Source: Rallus limicola (taxonomy: Eukaryota > Chordata > Aves > Gruiformes > Rallidae). From it: DNA of 64,000 nucleotides. Numbering within the stretch: position 1 is the first letter of the stretch; every line of letters starts with the position of its first letter. The position numbers and the translations under genes were made by a program. The notes under the pieces were generated by a model. It was not told the DNA's origin. It ran no database searches and saw only the letters and a list, made by a program, of their open reading frames with translations. Location: NCBI GenBank assembly GCA_022605955.1, contig JAKCOZ010000012.1, positions 22,601,015 to 22,665,014 on the forward strand. Reading direction: 5' to 3'. Positions 24,581 to 37,427 of this stretch are shown here, one piece after another.

Positions 24581-27500
24581 CTAGAAAGAGAGCATGGGGT
24601 CACTGGATAGCAATGAAACACAACCAGTGCTGGTTTTCAGAAGATAATTATGATAATTATAATTAGATGCTTTCCTGCAGGCAGCACAAAGCAAGCTGTG
24701 AGAGCCGCTCACTGCACCGCTACCTACAGTAACGGTAATGCATCAACAGTCAGTCTGCTGTCAGGTTCCTCCTCTTTTCAGGTGCTTATCTTCATGAGAG
24801 GCATCCACAGCTTCTGCCACCCTACCTCAAGTGCAATTTATCCTACTCATTAACTGAAAATCATGCAAATTAAGGGTGAGATTAATCTCTCAATCAACCC
24901 GGCCACGGGAGCACAGAAAGGCTGCAAGCAACGTCTCTCACAAGCGCTCCCCTCGGCACCTGAGATCCCCGTCGCTATCCCACAAGAGGGCTCTCGTTCC
25001 CCGCAGCCAGCCCACGGCCAACCCCACCGACCGACGGGACAACCCTGGCAGCAGCCCTCTGCTCAGCACCGTGCCCTCAAGGGCAGGACAGACTTACTCC
25101 TTGGGAGGAGTATTTCACGTGGGAGGCTCTGGAGCCATCCCGCTGCTCAGAGCAAGCAGCAAGGGATGAGCAAAGAGGATTTGTTGGGCAGTACACGGCT
25201 TTGGTAAGAAACGTGGATGCCAGAGGTGTGTTTTACAGGAGCTTCACATCAACATGCCCTGGAGTCATGACGAGCCCTGACAGAACCAAGACGGGGCTGC
25301 AGCAAGACAGGATATCAAGACATCTCTGGCTCCCAGGTCCTTCCTCCAGTAGATCACAGCCAAGGACAGGGGCATTCAGAAGTTTTCTCCCTCTCCCCCC
25401 ACATTTAAAACAAAACCAAACCCTTTTTAATCCAACCCAATTGCTTTTGCCCTGGGGTGTGCCAAAAGCTGAGCTTTTTTTGCGAGACGGAGACCCCAAG
25501 ACAAGAAGCAATAACTGGCCTTAGCCTATGCCACACGTGGAAGTGGTGACTGCGAAACCTCTCAGGAGAAAAAGCCTGGACCGCTCAGTTCCACATAAAT
25601 AATACCTACCCAATTTGAAGCAGTTTAAAGGAGGTTTCATTTCAAAGCCTGAATGGACTAATGGACAGTAACATTACAGAGCGTGCCAAAGCTCACCCCT
25701 GGGCTCAAACTGGTGCAGGAGATACACAGTTGCACCCATCTCCCCAAGTTCTGCTGGTGCAAGAGCTCTGCTATGCCAGGCACCCAGCTCTCAATGTTTA
25801 TTTTAGCTTGGTAAAGTGAGCATCTGCCCAGAGACAAGACTACTTCTTTCACCTGATATACACCAGCTGACAGAAGACGATGTTTCTACACCTAAGCAGA
25901 CTATCAGGAAAACTATTTATACAGGTGTCCCTCACTGCGTCCTCCCTCGCACCGTTTGTCCTCCCTCACACCGTGCTTCCTCCACACTCCGTAATACATT
26001 GCTTCATCATTAAAGATTTCAAAAATGCCCAAGTAGGACATACATTTTTCACTGGCCCATTCCCCAGTCCAAATCAATTCCCACCTCTATTCACACAGAT
26101 TACAACAAGAACAGCTCCATAAAATGTTTTTAGTAAGTCTCCAAAAATGTGTTCATCAAGATAGAAGCAATCTTGCAGACCTCCTGCACAGCACAACAAC
26201 TTGGAGGCACTGAAGAGATGTTTCAGATGCTGGCAAACAGCCATAATTCCCTTTTATTTACTTATACAAAGTGATCCTACACCTGTTCTGGGACCTGCTT
26301 TTATACACAATACTCAGCTTCACCCACCTGTAGCATCACTGCATGGTGCAAGTAAATTACGGGGCAGAACTGGAAGAGAATCATGAATCCTAAAGGAAAA
26401 GTCTTTTGTAAATAAGAAAACTTTCAGATCTACAAATCCCTAGATGTGGAATTATACAATAAAACCCCTCTGGGACAAAAATAACAGGTCACCATACTTC
26501 CCAGCTCAGCAATACCATATTTAAAATCCAGACTCTAACATCTAACCAGCCATCCTATGCTTTGGTAAGCCATCCTCCTTGTTTCCCAATGCAAACTCTC
26601 TTTTATAGGTTTAGATGCGTTAAATTCTTTTTTCCCTCGTTAATGACTTCTCTGCTCGTAAACAATTTAAAAAACGTTTAACCTCTTTTTGTTTTCTGCT
26701 TAAGAATGTCTTTTATTATCATTTTCCCGTGTTTTTTTTCTCCAAGAGAACTAAGTGACCAAATGCTAAGCCTGTGACTGACAGAGATGAGCAATGACGG
26801 CTGGCTAAAATGGAAGAGTCATGGAAAGTCTCACCTGCACGTGTTGGAACTGAGAGCAAAGGGCCAATAAACTCAATTTTCTCAAACTGGTGGGTTCTAA
26901 CTTTGCAAGGATTGCCAAATATTTACATTATCTTTAACTTTATAACAGTAGAAATTCTGATACTGTATATATTTTTCTTCTAGGGGTGGTACTGTACATT
27001 CCCCAGACTCGTGCAGAGACCGACTGGTATTCAAATTACTCAGACTGGCTGGTATTTCGAACGCTATTGGCACTAATTGGAGAGGCTGGCCGATATTTCT
27101 AATTATCCTGGCATTAATAGCCTGGAAATAGTCTCTCCGCTCCTTCCCTCCCGAGATTTATGAAAGCACTAATGCTGGCATAATTATAGACAGGAACAAC
27201 TGGCAGCCTGGTACTGGCTGCCACCCAAGAGTCTTACAGCTTTCCCAGAATCCTTCTGCTATCCTTTGTACACTCGGCATCCAAGTTTTAATCCCTTAAA
27301 TAATGTTTCATAAGTTGCTTAAAATATACTGTATCGTTTCCGCCAATATTTCTAATCCACAGATTTGGGAGGGAGAGCAGACACTGTCTGACTTGTGCAC
27401 CAGCCCTGTTTCCCCTATTCTTCATGAGGACAACCCATGTTGTGACAACCATCAGGGCCTGCCCAAGGAAACAACGATTCAGCTCAACAAATCCATCTGA

Positions 27501-28295
27501 ATTCACACAATCCTGTGACAGAGCATTTTAACGCCATTTCTAAGAGTTTTGCCTGCAATTTCAGCTGTATTTCAACCTATGCACGCCCTTACGACAGGGT
27601 GCTGAAGCTTCTCCTGGAGGTAGTGTTTATTGAGATGAGGGTGATGAGATTTTCCATGGGTTTTGGTGACCGCAGAGTAAATAAACACTGAAGGAGGAAC
27701 AGGACACTGCAGGTGGAGCAGATGGAAAATTAGAGCACAGTCCTTTACAAGAGGTCCCGGCAAAGGGCTGAACAAGCGTGGCCAGCATCAGATCAGCAGC
27801 AGGGAGCCAAGGTGGCGACCTGTTGGCATAATGTCTGTGTGTGGTTCACATTGGCGATACAAAGCAACAGACTGACGCTCCACCTGACACAACACTGCAA
27901 GCAAGCTGCCAGCAATTTCTACAACACACTCTAGGATCTCTGCAAAGCATTTACTGTGCAGGTTCCTATGCAAACAGCTGAATTGTCTATAGATACATTC
28001 AGTAGACAGAACAGGACCTATGAAACACCCTCAAAATCTACCCAATGCCCAGTTTTATTCTAAGATTCTCCTCTTGGATGTCTCCTAGAAGCAGCACAGG
28101 CACTGAACAGGCTGAGAGGGCAAGAAGGTGAACACACACAAGTCCAAGCATGAGCACAGAGCTCTGTGTATTCAACATCTGCTGGACCATCACTGAGATG
28201 CACGGCGTAGATAAACCAGTATAAATAAGTACACAAAGTTTAAGACTTTGTGGCAGAACAAAATGATCTCCATTTATTCTGTAGTCCCCAAGAAG

Positions 28296-28573
28296 GGGGA
28301 CACTGAAATGTTGGAACGGGTCCAGAGGAGGGCGTTAAATTGGTATAGGATAGATTTAGATTGGATATTAAGAAGAAATTCTTCTACACTACGAGGGTGG
28401 TGAGGCCCTGGCACAGGCTGCCCCGGGAGCTGGTGGCTGCCCTCTCCCTGGAAGCCAGGTTGGATTGGGCCTTCAGCAGTCTGGTCTGGTGAGAGGTATC
28501 CCTGTCCATGGCAGGGGGGTAGAGCTTGATGACTTTAAGGTCCCTTCCAACCCAAACCATTCTGTGACTATGA
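28296..28573 (+). repeat. CR1 LINE 3' end (plus orientation)
   Basis: 'ttggaacgggtccagaggag', 'aagaagaaattcttctacac', 'ggtggtgaggccctggcaca' and 'ggtcccttccaacccaaacc' then 'attctgtgactatgat' mark about 280 nt of a CR1 3' region. The ending resembles that of the copy at 52645..52960. Confidence 0.9.
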
Positions 28574-30813
28574 TCTATATATAAATGTGATCATTAACTC
28601 TTCAGCATGGCTTTGTATCTGTCTCTCGAGCAGAGCAGATGCACGCTGGCTCAGCATTAAAGGTGCTTTGGAGCCCCAGGCAGTGACACACACTGCAGGA
28701 GGGGATGTCCTTGTCTCTGGCTCAGAACAGCCCTCAGCTTCCCACAGACAATGCACAGGATACTCTCGTTACCCATATGCACAAGAGAAACATTTATTTA
28801 CTACCAGTTATTCACAGAACGATCAATTCACATCTAATTAGTAACAAAGGCCTGATTCTTACAGCAGTGCTGGCGGCATTTTTCAGTGTGGTTACAGTTT
28901 ACTGATTCTGATGAATGGTGGCACTGCAGAAAGCATCACCTCCTTTACAGAGATATTTTCTGTTTGGGAAGTTTTTAACACTATGTTTTTTTCCAATTAG
29001 CCTTTTGCTTACCCTGAATAATCAATCCTGGCACAACGTCACCACCTGACTAGTTCAGGTCTGGAAATTCAAAGCATTCAGGTTTGTAAAGTTCAGAGAA
29101 AAAGAACCAGAAGGTGGAGTTTTCCTTAACTCCTACTTTTAACAGGTTTTGCTGCCAAACTACCATTGCCAATCCTAGCACCTGAGGTGTGCAGGCATGT
29201 CCAAATCCTACCGAATTCCCAAACACTGGAGAAGAGGGGCCAATCCTAACTCCTCTGAAGTTAGCAGTAACTTTGCTACCAACATCCAATTTATCTACAT
29301 GTCTACACCCAGTTCACCAAAGGCATCTCTTACTCACTCTGCCATTAAAGCATGACAATCATTCTCCACAGTTGTTCTGCCCTTCTGTAAGGGCTCTCCG
29401 TGGCTCATGCATGGGACCCTTCCCAAGGAAGGGGCTCCGCTGCTCAAGGCAGACTGACATTTTAGGGCACTTTTCTAACTCTATCATCAGCTAGATTTCT
29501 TGATCTCCACTCATGCACAGCCCCCCTCTCTGCTCCACAGCCACAATTTAATTTCCTCCCCATAGCTGATTTTCCTGTGTTTATACTTTATTCTGTGCCC
29601 TGTCGCTAATGACTGTTGCTCTAGCTGAGATCTGGCAGAGCATCCACCATTGCCTGGCAAATGTTCTCCTCTTCCCTGATGTATTTATGTCTTGGTTTCA
29701 CCGGAACACAGCATGGCACTGTGACAAAATAGGTGTGAAAACTTTTGTGAGTTTACACAACCAAGCACAAGGGTTCAGGTGATCTCAAGCAAATTCTCTT
29801 TTGTACTTGGGTGCTGTAACTCTGGTTGCTATCAGCACCCTACGTCGGAGGCACAACTTGTAACAGCGCACGAAAAGGGAGTGGAGCAGCTTGCTGAGTT
29901 TGCTGTCACAGACAGATGAGGCTCCTCCAGTTGCAGCCACACCCAGTCTGCATTTCCAGACTTTTCCTTTAATAAGCCTTAATAGCAAGGTTTAATTCAG
30001 CAACTCAAAACAGCCTGTCTCATACTGGAGGGAAAGTTTCAGCGAAGCGTCACCTGTGGCATTAACTATCTCACATCTGGACAACCACAGCTCAGTTACC
30101 AGTCATGTCAAACCACTGGAGATGTACCAAATTAATTTGTGCAGGGCCATTATCCATCCACTTTTGCTGGCTAGCTATCTACTAGGATTTCAGATTTTCA
30201 GGCAATTAAATCAGACAAGATTACGGGAATCGTGATTCCTTAAATTTTCCACTGTTGGTACACAAGCTAGACCAAACCAAACTACATTTGCCCTGTGAAA
30301 AACAAACATCATAACAATTCTTTCTGAAGATAAAACTCTAGGCATATACCCAGCATTAAAGGGTTTAAAGGACAAAAGCAGTTTAGACTTGCCTTACATA
30401 TACCCAGAACTATGAGTAGGCTCCACGTGGACAAAATTAACATCTGAAAATTAATATCTGAAGTACTAATGCACTGTATTAATAGTCTGTTGCTGGCCTT
30501 TCTTCCAACAAGACCTTCTGTGGCTTCCCTTCCCTCTAAAGGCTGGAATCATTCGCGATTTCACCATTCACTGCCTGGTGCTGTTACATTCCCATGGCTC
30601 CAGGTTACTGAAGCCTTGCAAGAGAGGACAACTGCACAGCCAAGGTGTCACAGAAGGTGTAACAGGATCATCCTGGCCCATCCTTTTAGAGAAATACCCT
30701 TTCCCAGACCTCATTACTCCTTCCCTTCTTCACTGACTGCCTTTCCCCTTCCATTATGTGGAGAGGAACGGGAAGCCATTCTGAAATTACCCTTTCGGTT
30801 TAGTTCAGCAGGC

Positions 30814-30860
30814 TTCTCATCACACAGCCCCTGCTTTGCAGTTTCTCATCACACAGCCCC
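30814..30860. repeat. 18-bp direct repeat
   Basis: 'ttctcatcacacagcccc' occurs exactly at 30814-30831 and again at 30843-30860, a 29-bp offset. It looks like a local tandem duplication with a slightly diverged spacer. Confidence 0.85.
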
Positions 30861-31808
30861 CACTGGCAGTGACACTGAACACAACAAACATTTGTGCAGC
30901 AAGCAGTTCCAAAGGTCCAACGTGTGGCAGAACGATCTGGGAAGACGTTACTAATGAAATTAAGAGAAACAATTCATAACAGAATATTCCCTTTAGAATA
31001 TTATTTTTAGACTAAAAACCTCAGGAGACATTTCTCAGGCTGTACAATTAAACACCCCTTCACGCTCCTCATTTCCTGATACTTTTTCTCTTTACATGCT
31101 GCCCAAGCCTCTTCTATCTCCCAATACATATTTTTTCCTTCCCAGATGATACTCACTGTCTCAGACTTTCTGCAGAAACATAGCTTGCACGATGGAAAGG
31201 AGGCATAAAGGAACTAGGGGATGGAGGGAGGATTCACAACCAGAACCCACCTCCAGCAAATACTCCACATCTTTTGCTTTTGGCACTCTCCCCGACAGCA
31301 CGCTGCTCGCTAATGATGTAAGGTATTTGGGACAGAGAACTTACTTCCTTTTGTGTCTAGAAGGGGACTAATTGCCACTATGGAAAGGACACTGTTACTC
31401 TGACCCTGAAGAAAGGGCTGAAAGATGATGCCTTTGAGGCAGGAGCAGTTTCCTCCTGAGCTCAGACAGCATCCAGAATACAGACAGACTTATTAAACAG
31501 ACCTCTAAGATCCATAGCAAGTAATTAAATAGGAACTACTGCTAATTAATGAATAAAGAACACCAAATGAATGATAAAACCTTAAGTATAAAGGGAAGCA
31601 GAATATTAACTCTGAATAAAACACACCAAATGGAAAGCTTTTCCCTCACTGCCCCTTTCACCATTCCAACTCTTTACCTAATGCCATCAGGATTTCATTT
31701 GCCTACCTCTACTCTCCCCTGTATTTAATTATTTTCCTTTCCTCAGCAAATCCTCCAAAATCTGAGTGCCATTTATTTGGGTATTTGTTTCAACTAGTTA
31801 GTACTTAC

Positions 31809-31862
31809 CTCATCCCACTCCAGAAGGTAGCTGGTGATTTTTGAACCGTTATCAATGGGTGC
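31809..31862 (-). CDS. FNDC3B: FNDC3B window exon 6 (FnIII 2, strand C)
   Basis: 54 nt (18 codons, phase 0 at both ends), acceptor gtccatag, donor GATGAG|gtaagt. Encodes APIDNGSKITSYLLEWDE, the P.DNGS.I..Y.LEWDE block typical of FnIII strands B-C and of this family. Both ends are in phase 0 and the length is a multiple of three, so skipping it would keep the frame but delete part of the domain core. Confidence 0.96.
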
Positions 31863-32241
31863 CTATGGACAAAACAACAATAAAAAAAACCAACTTAAAA
31901 AGAAGAAGAAAAAAGATCAACAAAAGATGATGTGGGGAATAAGAGAAAACTACTTCTCTCCCCACCCCCAGGCAAATGACTAGAGTTTAAAGTGAAATCA
32001 AAGCTCTGGGCTCGTGCATAGCTTGGCAATCTCTTAACAAATAGTGAGAAGAAGCTGGACATAATGAAACACATACATTTTAGAAGTCAAGTCAGTGCAC
32101 AGGGAGGGATTTGTCAGAGTACAGCGAGTTCAGGCCCCTTACTGAAAAATGACAGTCTTGGCTTTCAACTATTTTCAAGCATTATGCTGTCACTAACCCA
32201 TGTTTTCCCCTGCTCTCCTGCCCGATCCAAGCATTACCTAC
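31863..32241 (-). other. FNDC3B: FNDC3B intron between window exons 5 and 6
   Basis: 379 nt, GT-AG, the shortest complete intron here. It has an A/G-rich stretch near 31885-31925, close to the acceptor of exon 6; otherwise single-copy. Confidence 0.87.
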
Positions 32242-32380
32242 CTTCCATTGTAAGGTCAAGGAGCTTTTGGTCCTGTGCGAGGGTTTGGGTGGGAAGGGAC
32301 ACTCTGGTGCTGAGCTGTGAGTGGTGAAGCTTACTGGCTCTGAGCAGGATCCCTTTACTGAGTTGTACATTGCATATACC
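32242..32380 (-). CDS. FNDC3B: FNDC3B window exon 5 (end of FnIII 1, start of FnIII 2)
   Basis: 139 nt, acceptor gtttccag, donor TGGAAG|gtaggt; one base completes an Arg codon, then 46 codons. It encodes VYAMYNSVKGSCSEPVSFTT, the last strands of FnIII 1, then the inter-domain segment SSAPECPFPPKPSHRTKS and SLTLQWK, strand B of FnIII 2 with its conserved Trp. The sequence YNSVKGSCSEPVSF is nearly identical to mammalian FNDC3B as I recall it. An alternative donor four bases downstream (gtaatg) would break the frame with the next exon, so the gtaggt site is chosen. Confidence 0.97.
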
Positions 32381-35079
32381 CTGGAAACAACATTCACATG
32401 GGTGATGTCAGCAAAGTTGTAACTGCCTCAGCCACAAGATCTGACAACCAAAGCATCTGTGATACCACCCACTACATGACAGATTTCTCCCAGACCAGTG
32501 GCTATCATTAATTTCTACTTCACCTGACACAAGTATGTACAAAAATTCACAGCAGAAGAGGCACATTACAGTGTTTTGTGCAACTACTCCCTCAGACACT
32601 GAGTTATCCCACACTGTGCTAAAATCCTCTTTACAACCCAAAGTCTGAACTCCTGAGAAGAAGGTCTAAACTTCAATGCTCAGTGTACACTTGATTCAGG
32701 TGTACCAAGCTGAGTGGTGGTAACTACTGGTCTCCTTCCATGGGTACAAGCAGAGGGGTCAGCACTTAGGGGACCTCCAGGACTTAGAGCTAACACAGCT
32801 CAGAACATTGCTGCAATAAACTAGACATCATCAAAGCAAATTTGATTTCAGGCAAATCCTCTGTGTATCAGCACAGAGGGGGATATATGATACCAAATCA
32901 TGTGGGAAATTGAATGTAATATAATTGAGCACTTCCTCACGAGGTGCTTTCCTCCAAAAAATTAATGATGTTATTCTTTCCCTTCACATTTTCCACACAG
33001 CAAAAGAAAAGTGCAAATTGGAAGTCTTCTATTCAAAAAAAACCCTGTTCAAACCATGACCAGACGATGACCTCTGAGATGGCTGTGGCTATTGTGTACT
33101 TGAATGCAGAGTTTTAAGAAAGGGCAATTTCTAAATTTGTTTTCAGTAGATAAGAGTCATTTCTGTACAATGGCCACCTACATAGAATCAAACCTTTCAG
33201 GGGAGGTTCACAAGAGCTGCTACAGTGCTGCTTTACCTATCAGCTGTTGGCAGCCAGGAGTGAAAACAAACATCATCAATTGAGTCTGCATCTGGCAAGC
33301 AGTACCTACAGGTAGCTATAGCTGAGCATCACACACCACTGGGGAATACAACCACAGGAAAATGAGCTTAATGAGCATATTCAGCAAGTCATGGAAACAC
33401 TGAGCACCTCATCTCTGAAGATACCAAAATAATACTACTTGAAGAAATGTGGGCAGTAGATTGAGAGTGAAGCAGGTTGTCCTGATGGCCAGGACCCAAG
33501 AGGGCAGGGGCCAGCACAAGCACATCTCTGTGCAGAGATGAAGCCCATCAAGGTAAGGGAGACCCAAGGTGATCTGCCAAGTAACTGCTGGCCCCACAGA
33601 CTTTGTTACTGAACAGATTTATTTCTTCACAGTTGTTAATACTTAATGTGGCTTCAGTAAAGAAAAAAAAGGTGATTCATAGAAAGCAAACAGCCGGCCT
33701 TTCAGTGTCAGTTCCCTCCACCATAAACGCATGCTGCTGCTTTTTAAGTCTGACTTTTATATCTGGCAGTCCCTTCTTTTTAAACAGCAGTTACCCTGTT
33801 GCTAACTGCTGACAACCAATTCGGCAAACCTGGATTAAGGCAGAGGGAGCTGTATGTAAGGAGAACGACATTAGCCAGGGCATGGGGTAAACACCCCCAA
33901 CGCCCCTAAAAATGACATGAGATCTTAACACCACACTGCACATGGTGATTGCTCTGCTATTTGAAGCTGGCTTTAAATGTGATGCTCAACTGGTTATGGC
34001 AGGAAGCTTAGTGGTGCTTTACAAACCTCTCCTCCTCGATACCACCCATTTGCTGCTCAGGCTGGGACTAGTGCCCAACCTGAGAGCCTGGGTCTCTGAT
34101 TTATTACAAGAAGTTAGTGCTGGCCTTGTGCTTCTACTTGAAAAGTTCATTTAAGGGCTCCACTAGAACCTACACTTAAAAAAAAAAAGGAAGCTATAGT
34201 ACAAGAGCAAGCCAGACACATTTTGGCATTAGGGCTTTTTTAGAGTTCAGAAAGTTTGTTCTATAAAGTTCTACAAACAGTAGCAGGCTTGATGTAAAGA
34301 ATGCCAAACGTAGCCCTTGTCTGGAAAAAGTGAAGGAAACAACAGACAGGAGTGAAGGGATTATTTTTTTTTATAGGATATTGAGGTAAGTGAACAGGAT
34401 GCAAATATGATGCCTTGGTTCATATGCAAATATGCAGTATGAGCAGGTAACAACATTGAGGCTGTTGAAAACATCAGGGAACAAAACTGAGAATGTGTTG
34501 TAATAGTTAATAAATGTATATCTTTTTAGAATGAAAGAAAAGCATGCTCTGAAAATATCAAGACAAGTCAGTGTTCAGTCCAGAAGATGGATTCACACTG
34601 AAATTGCTACAGTCAGAGGGACCTGTAAGCAGCAGATCTGCTCTGCAGGGCAAGGAGTACTTGTGAAAAACCTGTGGTCAGTGCTAGCACCGCTACATTA
34701 CAGTAACTGCAGAAATGCCAGTGGCTTGACTCAAGCTGTGAAGAAGTTTCAGTTACCTGTCTTTCATACACAAGCCCTTCCAGGCCTGCTAGACGTACAG
34801 ACAGGAATACAAACACACAGGCAGCTTTCTTCCCTCTTACCAAAGCAACGGCAGCAACATGACTGAAAAGGTACTGTTCCAAAAATCACTCTCCTTGACT
34901 TAAAGCCTGAGATAGTATCTATCAGAATATTCAGAGGCTGCCGAAAAAGCACCTACAGAGGTGAACAGTGAAACTCCTGGGCTGTGCTGTATAGTTAAGA
35001 TAAAAAACCCCTTTCAGATTTATCCTTATACAGTTGCAGAGTTTACATTTAAGTGACATTCATGGTTGTGCTAACTCAC
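32381..35079 (-). other. FNDC3B: FNDC3B intron between window exons 4 and 5
   Basis: 2,699 nt, GT-AG. Single-copy, AT-rich in places; no repeat or exon-like segment recognised. Confidence 0.85.
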
Positions 35080-35139
35080 CTGACGTGATAATCTGTTGCT
35101 GGCCTAAGGTCTTTCAGGTTATATTCTAGTTCTTCTCCA
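35080..35139 (-). CDS. FNDC3B: FNDC3B window exon 4 (FnIII 1, middle)
   Basis: 60 nt, acceptor tttcctgcag, donor GTCAG|gtgagt; starts and ends in phase 2. It encodes SGEELEYNLKDLRPATDY plus HV, where the L.P.T.Y pattern (LRPATDY) is the classic FnIII E-F region with the conserved Tyr. The junctions complete a Ser codon (AG+T) at the start and an Arg codon (AG+G) at the end. Confidence 0.96.
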
Positions 35140-37269
35140 CTGCAGGAAAAAAACCAACCCAAATACAACAAATCAATAAATTATCAACAGCAGCGTCACA
35201 CTTAGCACAGCTGGTGATCTTCCAGCAACTAATGATTCCCTCATATTATGACTTGAGGAAAGAAAGAAGACCAACAGTAAACAATATACCAACAATTTGT
35301 CAACACACTCCATGTTTCCTGAAAACATTAACAAGTTCTGTATAGGTAATAGAAAAGTAGTTAACATCCAGATTTATACAGCAAGCTGGCTACATGGGTT
35401 TATTTCAATGCTATCCTTACATATTTTCATATTTGTAGAGCTCATTGTGTCTTTTCCCACATTGGTTACTTTAAAATATTTTAATAAAGTGAGAGTCATT
35501 TAACTTCACAGGAAAAGGAACATTTTCTTACACAACTCTTTCACTTATTTCCTTGGTCTTGCAGAGGTACACTGTCTGTGAGGATCACGGCAAGAAGACA
35601 TTTAATTAATACCTCAACAGCTGGACCCAGATCATTTTCAATACCAAGAAAAGTAAAAGAATGGAGTTTCAGACATTTCAGGGAAAAGCCCACCACATAA
35701 TTTAGTAATGACAAACACAGCCAACATAGTCAGTGCTACTCTTTTTCCTTTTGGTTTGTTTGCTGTAATTGAACCCTACGCTCAATCACATGTTGATGGT
35801 TCTGTGAAAATTAAGGTATGCGTCAATGTTTAGTAGGCACCAGCCATCTCCTCTAAGTGCTTGGCTTATTCATGATTTCATTAAAATATGGGAAAGAAGT
35901 ATGTTATCAATTTAGCACCAAGAAACATTTCACAGATAGCTGGACAATAACAGGGAGCTACCTCAAAATCAAGAGAACAAAATCAGACAGAAAGCATGTG
36001 CCTGCAGGGCTGCCAAAACCCCACCAAAACCTGCTTTCTTTTTCTCATCTACCCCAATACTCTACAAATTCAGGTATTTTCCCCTCTGAAGTGAGCATGC
36101 CTCTTTGCAAAGACAATGTATTCAACATATTGCAGACTTTCTTTTGCCTATACTAATAGCGATTACAGCTGCTTGTGATGCAGTGTACCACATTAAGCTA
36201 ATGGCTGTACCCTGGCCAGCAGCAGGAGACAGATCACTACTAGCAGCTTTAAAACAGATGCACAATATTTCATAACCAGGAGAAAATGTGCAGCCATCAC
36301 ACCAGCAAGCACCCTTCCTATTTTAAGAGCTCAGCAGCACACACTAACCTGTAGAGATTCTCACACTGGCTCACAAACAGCTACTGTAAATACCAGATGA
36401 AGAGATGAAGCAGTGTTTCCCTGGTTAATCTGCCCTTTTTGCATTACCCATGACAGTTCATGCAGACCTGCCCTTAGCATACCAGGAGGAAGCTTCTAAT
36501 TCACCAGACATTTTAAGAAAGGTGATGGCTTGGTCTGAAAAGGTAATCCATAAATGCTGTACCACCTGGATTCTATTTAGCAAGGTTTAGGAAGGATTAG
36601 CTATGTCACAACAGCCAAGGTTAGATCTCAGAATTTTCTATCCTAGACGTCATTAGCAGGGAAAAAGAAAGGCATGTCACCATATGTACCTGATCAGAGT
36701 GAGCTTGGAGGATCACTGGAAGGAGACACAGATAAATCCTTCAGAATTTTTACTGAGGACTACTGAGAACCAAGTATTTGGGCTTTTCTGGGGAGTCTCT
36801 GATTGTTGTACTCCGTTCTCTGCTCATCTAAGAAGCTACAAAGCAGTAAAGCCCTCAAACTTTTACTCATTATCTCACAAAGCAAGCTTTACTGCCCTTA
36901 ATTCTCCAAGTCCACACAAATGCAGCCCATTAGGAAGGCAGCTACCCTGCCTGCATGGTGTACACCAAAGGTTTTGACAGCATTAAGAGGAAAAGTAACC
37001 TTTTCGTTGGCAATGGAAGAGACATCACCGCACACAAGAGCTGCCACGTGTTGGAGAGAGCAATTAGGGACCTTGTGACATGCACTCAGCCATCTCACAA
37101 CATACTAAACCAGCGCGGGGGGCTGACAGAGCACTTACCAGGTGTTGCAAACTCACTTTTATTCTGCAACTAATGGGCAGGCCAACGCACCCCCTGAAAA
37201 GCTAGGAGAATTTTTTCCTAAGGAAAACACAAATTGAAGGCAACATAAGTGTAAAAATGGTATCATTAC
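35140..37269 (-). other. FNDC3B: FNDC3B intron between window exons 3 and 4
   Basis: 2,130 nt, GT-AG. Single-copy sequence with no recognisable repeat. Confidence 0.85.
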
Positions 37270-37427
37270 CTGTAAATTATCTTGTATTTTCCATCCCTCC
37301 CTTTATCTGATAAGGCAACCTCATAGGTACAGGTGTAAGGCAAACCGTTGTTGTGTCTATCTGCGTTTAGAAGGCCGGTGGGAGGTGACCAGGACAGTAG
37401 AACTGTTCTTGCTTGAATATTTGTAAC
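37270..37427 (-). CDS. FNDC3B: FNDC3B window exon 3 (FnIII 1, first part)
   Basis: 158 nt, acceptor tctcttatag, donor TTTACAG|gtaatg; starts phase 0 and ends phase 2. Encodes VTNIQARTVLLSWSPP followed by a variable loop (residues 17-31 of the exon) and YEVALSDKGRDGKYKIIY. The TVLLSW motif carries the conserved Trp of FnIII strand B, and SDKGRDGKYK is the hallmark strand C' region of FNDC3B FnIII 1. The loop between SPP and YEV differs from what I recall for mammals, as expected for a surface loop. Confidence 0.97.

Larger units (their letters stand above)
24581..31808 (-). other. FNDC3B: FNDC3B intron between window exons 6 and 7
   Basis: 7,228 nt, GT-AG. Contains a CpG-containing patch (about 24890-25200), a conserved-looking AT-rich element (about 26980-27190), one plus-oriented CR1 and a short direct repeat near 30814. 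No exon-like coding segment was recognised despite a 161-codon plus-strand open frame at 30469..30954. Confidence 0.8.

Noticed and set aside
24863..25207. 114- and 97-codon plus-strand frames in the CpG-containing patch
   Set aside because: Both are Gln/Pro/Ser-rich frames produced by GC-rich DNA; no start context, domain or splice site supports them.
30469..30954. 161-codon plus-strand open frame
   Set aside because: Composition is Ser/Pro/His-rich with no domain pattern; it contains the 18-bp direct repeat and has no promoter or splice support.
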